Assembly: GCA_031177735.1 (NCBI GenBank)
Contig: JAPSKJ010000065.1
Span: 1-10,748 of the forward strand
Source: Nocardioides sp.
Lineage (GTDB): Bacteria; Actinomycetota; Actinomycetes; Propionibacteriales; Nocardioidaceae
Length of the DNA stretch: 10,748 nucleotides
Direction: 5' to 3'
Position numbers and translations under genes: made by a program. The notes beneath the pieces were generated by a model that made no database searches, was not told where the DNA came from, and saw nothing but the letters and a program-made list of their open reading frames with translations. Of this stretch, positions 5,605-10,748 are shown piece after piece. The stretch's first letter is position 1. Every line of letters starts with the position of its first letter.

Positions 5605-6191
5605 CAGCTCTCCTGTTCGTGTCGGAGGACGCCGTGCAGGACGGTGCGGACGATCTGGTCGGGTGAGAGCAGCCGGCCGTCGGCGATCTCGTGGTGGGAT
5701 CCGGCGAAGGTGAGCAGGCGGAGCAGGTGGAGCAGCTGGTCCGGCGGAACGGCGAGGGCGTCGGCGTCGGGCTCGACGAGCGCGAGCATCCGCCGCTGCG
5801 TCTCCTCCAGGGCCTCGCGCAGGCCGAGGTGGTCCTGCAGGTGCTCGGGCGGCCCCACCATGCTCATCGCGCGCAGCAGGCCGAAGACGGCGAGGAAGCG
5901 CTGCTGCGCGATGGAGGTGATCCGCAGCAGCCGCTCCTCCAAGGGCAGGGTCGGCTCGATCTCGTCGAGCCGGCGCAGGAACTCGGTGGGGTCGAAGGCC
6001 CGCACGAGCACGGCGTCGATGAGCTCGTCCTTGGTCGAGAAGACGCGGAAGATGGTGCCCTCGGCGACGCCCGCGGCCTCGGCGATCAAGCGGGTCGTGA
6101 CAGCTGCTCCGTGCTGGTAGAGCAGTGGGAGGGTCGCTTCGATGAGCGCCTCACGGCGCAGCTCGGGTGAGAGTGGTCGGGCTCGGGGCAC
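5604..6191 (-). CDS. TetR-family repressor of the ABC exporter operon
   Basis: A 195-residue protein with the TetR layout. The N-terminal helix-turn-helix (about 31-55) has TRLIAEAAGVAEGTIFRVF followed by the conserved STKDELIDAVL helix. The rest is a variable helical ligand/dimer domain. It is the first gene of the operon with the two ABC subunits, so autoregulation plus control of the exporter is the simple reading. The start is GTG at 6189-6191, with no good ribosome site ahead. The promoter call at 6198-6226 would put transcription start on this GTG, so the mRNA is probably leaderless, which is common in actinobacteria. The inducing ligand is unknown and is probably an exporter substrate. 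Confidence 0.9.
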   Translation of the reverse strand: MPRARPLSPELRREALIEATLPLLYQHGAAVTTRLIAEAAGVAEGTIFRVFSTKDELIDAVLVRAFDPTEFLRRLDEIEPTLPLEERLLRITSIAQQRFLAVFGLLRAMSMVGPPEHLQDHLGLREALEETQRRMLALVEPDADALAVPPDQLLHLLRLLTFAGSHHEIADGRLLSPDQIVRTVLHGVLRHEQES

Positions 6192-6197
6192 CGCTCG

Positions 6198-6226
6198 ACC
6201 CTAAATGAGTGAGCACTCACTCACAA
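6198..6226 (-). promoter_or_regulatory. Promoter of the tetR-ABC operon
   Basis: On the minus strand, TTGTGA (6221-6226) and TAGGGT (6198-6203) form a -35/-10 pair with exactly 17 nt between. Counting about 7 nt from the -10 puts the transcript start at about 6191, the first base of the GTG codon. The promoter lies in the 42-nt gap between pdxH and tetR, so the efflux operon is separated from the upstream gene run. Confidence 0.5.
6206..6223. promoter_or_regulatory. TetR operator, 18-bp palindrome
   Basis: TGAGTGAGCACTCACTCA has perfect 8-bp arms (TGAGTGAG/CTCACTCA) around a 2-bp centre. It is of the TGAGTGA-Nx-TCACTCA type often seen as operators of TetR regulators. It fills the spacer and part of the -35 of the tetR promoter, so a bound dimer would block RNA polymerase. 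Binding by the adjacent TetR is inferred from position. Confidence 0.8.
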
Positions 6227-6233
6227 GGGGTTT

Positions 6234-6896
6234 TCACGGCGCCAGCCGCTCGATCACCCAGCCGCCGTGCGTGTGCCGGTAGAGCAGCCGGTCGTGCATC
6301 CGGCCCGGCCGGCCCTGCCAGAACTCCACCCGCTCGGGCAGCACGCGGTAGCCACCCCACTCGTCCGGCAGCGGCACGTCGGCCCCCTCGAAGCGGGCGG
6401 CCACGTCGTCGTACGCCGTGGCCAGCTCCTCGCGCCCGGAGACGACCGTGGACTGGTGCGAGGCGTGGGCGCCGAGCTGGGAGCCGCGGGGACGCGAGTG
6501 GAAGTAGGCGTCGACGTCCTCGCGCGGGAGCTGGGTGGCGATGCCCTCCACGCGCACCTGCCGCTCCAGCGGGTGCCACGGGAAGAGCAGGGCACAGCGC
6601 GGGTTGCCGGCGAGGTCGCGGCCCTTGCGCGAGCGCAGGTTGGTGTAGAAGACGAACCCACGCGGCGAGACGCCCTTGAGCAGCACCATCCGAGCGCTCG
6701 GGGACCCGTCGGCGGCGGCCGTCGCGACGACCATCGCGTTGGGCTCGTGGATGCCCGCGTCGCGCGCCTCGGCGTACCACCGCTCGAACATCTGCACCGG
6801 GTCGGGCAGCAGGTCGGCCTCGGCCAGGCCGCCACGGGTGTACTCCTCGCGGGCGGCGGCCAGCTCGGCGGGCAGCCCGTCGCTCGACTCGGTCAT
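6234..6896 (-). CDS. pdxH: Pyridoxamine/pyridoxine 5'-phosphate oxidase (EC 1.4.3.5)
   Basis: A 220-residue cytosolic FMN enzyme that oxidises pyridoxine or pyridoxamine phosphate with O2 to pyridoxal phosphate, the last step of B6 synthesis and salvage. It is full length. Family motifs in order: ARMVLLKG (R69-K74, FMN contact), YTNLRSRKGRDLAGNP (84-99), RQVRVEG (112-118), AYFHSRPRGSQLGAHAS (130-146), EWGGYRVLPERVEFWQG (179-195) and RMHDR (199-203). By alignment to E. coli PdxH, substrate-binding Tyr129, Arg133, Ser137, Arg197 and His199 correspond to Y131, R135, S139, R199 and H201, all present. ATG 6894-6896 lies 1 nt after the merR stop, with GGAGG inside merR, so it is translated as part of that operon. 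Confidence 0.95.
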   Translation of the reverse strand: MTESSDGLPAELAAAREEYTRGGLAEADLLPDPVQMFERWYAEARDAGIHEPNAMVVATAAADGSPSARMVLLKGVSPRGFVFYTNLRSRKGRDLAGNPRCALLFPWHPLERQVRVEGIATQLPREDVDAYFHSRPRGSQLGAHASHQSTVVSGREELATAYDDVAARFEGADVPLPDEWGGYRVLPERVEFWQGRPGRMHDRLLYRHTHGGWVIERLAP

Positions 6897-6897
6897 C

Positions 6898-7224
6898 TCA
6901 ACCCTCCGTCCGCATCCGGTCCAGCTCGCTCTCCAGGTCGCTCACCCGCTGGCGCAGGGCCAGCACCCGACGCACCCCGGCCAGGGTGACCCCCTCGTCG
7001 GTCAGCTCGAGCACCTCCCGCAACCGCTCCACCTCGTCGCGGCTGTAGCGGCGCTGGCCGCCCTCGGAGCGGTCGGGCCGGACGATGTCCTGCTCGTCGA
7101 GGCGGCGCAGCGCGGCCGGCTGGATGCCGAGGATCTGGGCGACCTGGCCGATTGTGTAGAAGGGCACGGACCCGTCGTCGAGCGGGTCGACCGGCGTGGT
7201 CCGGCTCGGTGGCTCCGTTGCCAT
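6898..7224 (-). CDS. Small MerR-family regulator (HspR-like)
   Basis: A 108-residue protein. The MerR winged helix spans about 22-88: FYTIGQVAQILGIQPAALRR, then the wing GGQRRYSRDEVERLREV and DEGVTLAGVRRVL. A short heptad-like helix (90-107) for dimerisation ends the protein. There is no metal- or ligand-binding C-terminal domain. GGQRRYS...EGVxLAGVxR resembles HspR, the actinobacterial dnaK repressor, but no chaperone gene is nearby and I see no HAIR site (CTTGAGT-N7-ACTCAAG). ATG 7222-7224 follows GAGGGG, 10 nt after the hydrolase stop. Its target is unknown; the hydrolase promoter is one candidate. Confidence 0.85.
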   Translation of the reverse strand: MATEPPSRTTPVDPLDDGSVPFYTIGQVAQILGIQPAALRRLDEQDIVRPDRSEGGQRRYSRDEVERLREVLELTDEGVTLAGVRRVLALRQRVSDLESELDRMRTEG

Positions 7225-7234
7225 GGCTGCCCCC

Positions 7235-9463
7235 TCACATGGTGCTCGCGCCCCGGCCGCCTTGTGCCGACCCGGTCCGGGGATCGGATGCTACTGCGTC
7301 CGCGGCCGGCTCGCCGGTCCACTCGACGCTCACCTCGGCACCCGCCGTCGCGACCGCCACGGGCCGGTCCCCCAGCCGGAGCCCGGTGATGCGGGCCTCC
7401 CCCAGCAGGCCCATCGCCGGGCCGGCCTCGAGGAGCCCGTGCGGCAGGTCGGCGCGCAGCCCGAGCGCGATGCGGAGCAGCTCGTACGGCACCCCGGCGG
7501 CCCAGGCCTGCGGCGAGCAGGAGGTGGGGTAGGACACCGGCACCGGCACCTCGTCGCGGGAGAAGCCGCAGAACAGCTCCGGCAGGCGGCCGCCGAAGGC
7601 CTCGGCCGCGTCGAGCACGCCGGTGGCGATCCGCTCGGCGTGCTCCCGGAAGCCGTAGCGCAGCAGGCCGGCCGCGACCAGCACGGTGTCGTGCGGCCAC
7701 ACCGAGCCGTTGTGGTAGCTCACCGGGTTGAACCGGCCGTCGAGGGAGGACAAGGTGCGGATGCCGAAGCCGGTGAACATGTCCGGCGCCAGCAGCCGCT
7801 CGGCGACCTGGGGGGCGACCTCCTCGTCGACGATCCCGGTCCACAGGCAGTGGCCGATGTTGGAGGTGCGCGAGTCGACCGGGCGCTTCTCGCCGTCGAG
7901 GGCGACGGCGTAGAAGTCCCGTGCCGGCAGCCAGTAGGTCGCGTGGAACCGCTCCTTGAGGTCGGCTGCCGTGGCCCGCCACCGCGCTGCGGCCTGGACG
8001 TCGCCGAACGCCTCGGCCAGGTCGGCGCGGGCCAGGTAGGCGGCGTAGCAGTAGCCCTGCACCTCCGCCAGCGCGATCGGCGGGTGGGCGGTGCGGCCGT
8101 CGGCGAAGGACATGGAGTCGAAGCTGTCCTTCCAGCCCTGGTGCAGCAGCCCCCGGTCGGTCGAGCGCTGGTACTCCACGAAGCCGTCGCCGTCGCGGTC
8201 GCCGTATCGCTCGATCCAGGCCATCGCCCGGTCGACGGCCGGCATCAGCTCGCGCAGCACCTCGGGGCTCACGCCCCAGCGCAGCGCCTCGCCCACGAGC
8301 ACGACGAACAACGGCGTGGAGTCGATCGAGCCGTAGTAGACGCTCTCACCGCCCAGCGCCAGGGAGAGGTCGGCGCCCAGCCGGACCTCGTGCAGGATCC
8401 GGCCCGGCTGCTCCTCCGAGCGTGGGTCGGTACGCCGCCCCTGCAGCCGGGCGAGCGTGCGCAGGGTGCCCAGGGCGAGCTCGGGGAAGAACGGCAGCAT
8501 CATCGCGCTGGTGATCAGGGAGTCGCGGCCGAAGAGCGCCATGAACCACGGGGCACCCGCCGCGACGACGTCGTCCTCGGGGTGGTCGGCGTCGACGATG
8601 CGGAGCGCACCGAGGTCGCGCCGGCTGATCGCCAGCGCCTCCGACAGCCCCCGGTGGCCGACCTCGATGGTGGGTGCGGCCGCGTTCCACCCGCGCATGC
8701 GGCGGCTGGGCGCAGCGGACTCCACCGGCCGGTCCGCGGGGAACTCGGCGGCCAGCTCCTCCCCCGACACGCTCGGCCGCACCTCGACAGTCGTGCTCCA
8801 GGTGCCGTGCGGTGGCACCACGACCCGGAAGGTGAGTCCGTCGGGGGCGACCTGCGCGCCCGGCGCCGTGATCCGCACCCCGCGCGCGTCGGGAGTGTGC
8901 TCGAGCCAGAACAGCAGGTCCTGCCCGACCGCCCGGCGTCCGACGACCCGGCGGGCACCGCCGCGCCCCTCCTTGACGTCGAAGAGGTCGGCGAAGTCCG
9001 CGTCCACCGCCAGGTGCACGTCGACGCCGGCCGCCTCGGCCGCGTAGTTGCGCAGCGTGATGTCCTCGCGCATGCCCTGGCCGACGTAGCGGCTGCGCTC
9101 GACGATGAGCGTGGCGTCGGCGTGGCCCGGCCGCGGCGCGCACCGGCCCACGAAGCGGGCGCTGAACGGCTCCTGGGCGACCACGGTCAGCGGCTCGACG
9201 CGACGGCCGTCGACGAAGAGCTCCCAGCGGGAGATCACCCGGGTGTCCCGCACGAACAGGCCGTAGGCGCCGGACGGCTCGATGGTGCCGGCATGGTCGC
9301 AGACGCCGAAGCTGGCACCCTCGACGAGGGTGACGTGCGGGTCTCGAGCGACGACGGCGCTGGAGGCGACGACCTCGTCCACCGGCTCGCTCACCGGCTC
9401 TGCCCCCGCCTGGTCAGCGCGGGGCTCGGCGGTCTGATCGGTTGGTTGCGCGTGATCGAGCAT
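7235..9463 (-). CDS. Amylo-alpha-1,6-glucosidase-type (glycogen-debranching-like) glycoside hydrolase
   Basis: A 742-residue protein without signal peptide. Residues about 40-235 match the beta-rich N-terminal 'bis-domain' of glycogen-debranching-like enzymes (GYGLF-type VRDTRVISRWELFVDG at 71-86). Residues about 265-690 form an (alpha/alpha)6 six-hairpin catalytic domain with FGRDSL (311-316), DSTPLF (381-386), HQGWKDSFDS (441-450), ALAEVQGY (464-471), NGSVWPHDT (585-593) and LPELFCGF (627-634). The acids in WKDS (D446) and PELF (E629) are the likely catalytic pair by analogy to related six-hairpin glycosidases. It probably trims alpha-glucan branches or a glucosylated metabolite in the cytoplasm. 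The start is ATG 9461-9463 with GGAAG 7 nt upstream; a TTG 12 codons earlier (9497-9499) lacks a ribosome site. It is divergent from a GT4 gene, which suggests a shared substrate. Confidence 0.85.
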   Translation of the reverse strand: MLDHAQPTDQTAEPRADQAGAEPVSEPVDEVVASSAVVARDPHVTLVEGASFGVCDHAGTIEPSGAYGLFVRDTRVISRWELFVDGRRVEPLTVVAQEPFSARFVGRCAPRPGHADATLIVERSRYVGQGMREDITLRNYAAEAAGVDVHLAVDADFADLFDVKEGRGGARRVVGRRAVGQDLLFWLEHTPDARGVRITAPGAQVAPDGLTFRVVVPPHGTWSTTVEVRPSVSGEELAAEFPADRPVESAAPSRRMRGWNAAAPTIEVGHRGLSEALAISRRDLGALRIVDADHPEDDVVAAGAPWFMALFGRDSLITSAMMLPFFPELALGTLRTLARLQGRRTDPRSEEQPGRILHEVRLGADLSLALGGESVYYGSIDSTPLFVVLVGEALRWGVSPEVLRELMPAVDRAMAWIERYGDRDGDGFVEYQRSTDRGLLHQGWKDSFDSMSFADGRTAHPPIALAEVQGYCYAAYLARADLAEAFGDVQAAARWRATAADLKERFHATYWLPARDFYAVALDGEKRPVDSRTSNIGHCLWTGIVDEEVAPQVAERLLAPDMFTGFGIRTLSSLDGRFNPVSYHNGSVWPHDTVLVAAGLLRYGFREHAERIATGVLDAAEAFGGRLPELFCGFSRDEVPVPVSYPTSCSPQAWAAGVPYELLRIALGLRADLPHGLLEAGPAMGLLGEARITGLRLGDRPVAVATAGAEVSVEWTGEPAADAVASDPRTGSAQGGRGASTM

Positions 9464-9576
9464 GTTGTATCTTCCGTCCCGGAGATAGGAAAACTCCAAC
9501 TGTGGCTAGAACTTTATTGCCAACTTGAAAGGACGCAAGTTCGCTCACGCGAACCAACAAGCCGAGGAGGACCCGG
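9464..9576. promoter_or_regulatory. Divergent intergenic region with two overlapping dyads
   Basis: The region is A/T-richer than its surroundings and separates the minus-strand hydrolase from the plus-strand GT4. For the hydrolase, TTGCGT (9533-9538) and TAAAGT (9511-9516), read on the minus strand with 16 nt between, are a possible promoter. For the GT4 gene, TTGCGC (9446-9451) and TATCTT (9468-9473) with a 16-nt spacer are a weak candidate. Two dyads lie between: AACTTG-N8-CAAGTT (9522-9541) and GTTCGC-TCAC-GCGAAC (9539-9554). They overlap by 3 nt, so only one can form as RNA hairpin at a time. The first spans the hydrolase -35 candidate, so it could be an operator. The GT4 ribosome site GAGGAGG (9564-9570) sits 6 nt before its ATG. 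Confidence 0.4.
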
Positions 9577-10748
9577 ATGTCGCTGACCGTGTCGCCGCCG
9601 CCCGAGCCGACCGACGACCTGAGCCGCCGACGTGACCTGCACGGCATGAGCGGTGCCCGGGACGACGTCTTGACGGGCCGTCAGTCGCAGGCGGGCGAGC
9701 CGGCGCGGGCCGGCCTGCGCATCGGCGTCGTGGCGCCGCCGTGGTTCGAGCTCCCGCCGACCGGCTACGGCGGCACCGAGGCCGTGGTGGCCGGCCTCGT
9801 CGACGCGCTGGTCGACCGCGGCCACGAGGTGACCCTGGTCGGCTCCGGGCGCCACCGCACGAAGGCGCAGCACTTCGTGCAGGTCTACGAGGAGCCGCCG
9901 TCCGCGCTGCTCGGCAACCCGATGCCGGAGGTGCAGGCGGCCGCTGTGGCCGCTGCCGCCCTGGCCGACCTCGACGTCGATCTCGTCCACGACCACTCGC
10001 TGGCCGGGCCGCTGCTGGCCCGCTCGCGCCGCGAGCCCACCGTCATCACGATGCACGGCCCGGCCACCGGCCCCAACGGCGACTACTTCGAGGCACTCGG
10101 CCGCACCGTCGACATGGTGGCCATCTCCGCCGCGCAGCAGCGGCTCAATCCCCGGCTCAACTGGGCCGGAGTCGTCCACAACGCGATCGAGGTCGCCTCC
10201 TTCCCCTACCGGGAGCGCAAGGACGACTACGTCTTGTGGCTGGGCCGGTTCAACCCCGACAAGGGAGCCCACCTGGCCATCGACGCCGCCCGCGCGATCG
10301 GCCGCCGGGTCGTGCTCGCCGGCAAGCTCAACGAGCCCGAGGAGCGCCGCTACTTCGAGGAGGCGGTGCGACCGCGGCTCGGCGCGGGGGTGGAGTACGT
10401 CGGCGAGGCCGACGCGAGGCTCAAGCGCGAGCTGTTCGGCGGCGCGGCCTGCCTGGCCTTCCCGATCCAGTGGGACGAGCCGTTCGGCATGGTGATGGTC
10501 GAGGCGATGGCCTGCGGCACCCCCGTGGCGGCGATCGGGCGCGGCAGCGTGCCCGAGGTGGTCGCCGACGGGGTCAGCGGGGTGATCGCCGCCTCCGTCG
10601 ACGACTTCACCACGGCCCTGGAGCGGGCCATGACCCTCGACCCGGCCGGCTGCCGCCGCCACGCCGAGCAGCACTTCGACCTGCCCGTCATGGCGGCCGG
10701 CTACGAGCGGGTCTACCGGACGCTCGTGGAGAGAGGCCGCGGCATCCG
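9577..10748 (+). CDS. GT4-family glycosyltransferase, C-terminus just cut off by the window end
   Basis: 390 residues are visible with no stop, close to the usual full length. A disordered N-terminal extension of about 45 residues precedes the first Rossmann domain: LRIGVVAPPWFELPPTGYGGTE (47-68, with the nucleotide-sugar/acceptor loop GGTE), then RGHEVTLVGSG. The second domain has VLWLGRFNPDKGAHLAI (219-235), VVLAGK, VEYVGEAD and the retaining EX7E motif EPFGMVMVE (E301, E309), followed by GTPVAAIGRGSVPEVV. These are hallmarks of GT-B retaining GT4 enzymes that transfer a sugar from a nucleotide donor; donor and acceptor cannot be read from sequence. The start ATG 9577 is set by GAGGAGG 6 nt upstream. 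Pairing with the divergent debranching-type hydrolase suggests glucan or glycolipid metabolism. Confidence 0.9.
   Translation, partial: MSLTVSPPPEPTDDLSRRRDLHGMSGARDDVLTGRQSQAGEPARAGLRIGVVAPPWFELPPTGYGGTEAVVAGLVDALVDRGHEVTLVGSGRHRTKAQHFVQVYEEPPSALLGNPMPEVQAAAVAAAALADLDVDLVHDHSLAGPLLARSRREPTVITMHGPATGPNGDYFEALGRTVDMVAISAAQQRLNPRLNWAGVVHNAIEVASFPYRERKDDYVLWLGRFNPDKGAHLAIDAARAIGRRVVLAGKLNEPEERRYFEEAVRPRLGAGVEYVGEADARLKRELFGGAACLAFPIQWDEPFGMVMVEAMACGTPVAAIGRGSVPEVVADGVSGVIAASVDDFTTALERAMTLDPAGCRRHAEQHFDLPVMAAGYERVYRTLVERGRGI

Noticed and set aside
9522..9541. HspR (HAIR) operator for the MerR/HspR-like protein
   Set aside because: The CTTG...CAAG arms are present, but the spacing is much shorter than in CTTGAGT-N7-ACTCAAG and the inner AGT/ACT bases are missing.
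7196..9586. Long plus-strand open frame (796 codons)
   Set aside because: Antisense to the glycoside hydrolase and its neighbour. Its composition (Arg, Gly, Asp, Val, His-rich) is typical of a shadow frame and the real motifs are on the minus strand.

Overview
The window is about 70% G+C by eye. It has GTG starts, genes packed with 1-4 nt overlaps, and one promoter that appears to drive a leaderless gene. This suggests a high-GC actinobacterium. The gene families and the GT4 / debranching-type hydrolase pair fit Nocardioides and its relatives, but the genus is inferred, not shown.

Layout. (1) 1-145, minus: the first 48 residues of a DHA2-type MFS drug exporter, with two tandem operator-like dyads at 174-223 upstream. 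(2) 261-1836: an island bounded by inverted copies of a 71-nt hairpin repeat (61 of 71 positions identical by hand alignment). Inside it are a gene for an AbiEi-like winged-helix / PD-(D/E)XK-nuclease-like protein (476-1486), a 12-codon reading frame behind a Shine-Dalgarno sequence complementary to essentially the whole 3' tail of 16S rRNA (1539-1597), and a strongly self-complementary stretch (1601-1730). (3) 1880-6191, minus: an operon of a TetR regulator (GTG start, probably leaderless) and the two subunits of a heterodimeric ABC exporter. One nucleotide-binding site is predicted to be degenerate. The operon is joined by 1-nt and 4-nt overlaps and has an 18-bp palindrome inside its promoter spacer. 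(4) 6234-9463, minus: a tight run of a six-hairpin (amylo-alpha-1,6-glucosidase type) glycoside hydrolase, a small MerR/HspR-like regulator and pdxH. (5) 9577 to the window end, plus: a GT4 glycosyltransferase, divergent from the hydrolase across a 113-nt intergenic region with two dyads.

How the parts work together. The TetR-ABC operon looks like a self-regulated efflux system: the TetR protein probably binds the palindrome within its own promoter and represses itself and the exporter until a ligand appears. The MFS gene is a second, separately controlled exporter. The divergent hydrolase and GT4 pair probably acts on the same glucan or glycoconjugate. pdxH makes pyridoxal phosphate and looks like a housekeeping gene carried in the same transcript. 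The 261-1836 island is the part that standard families do not explain.
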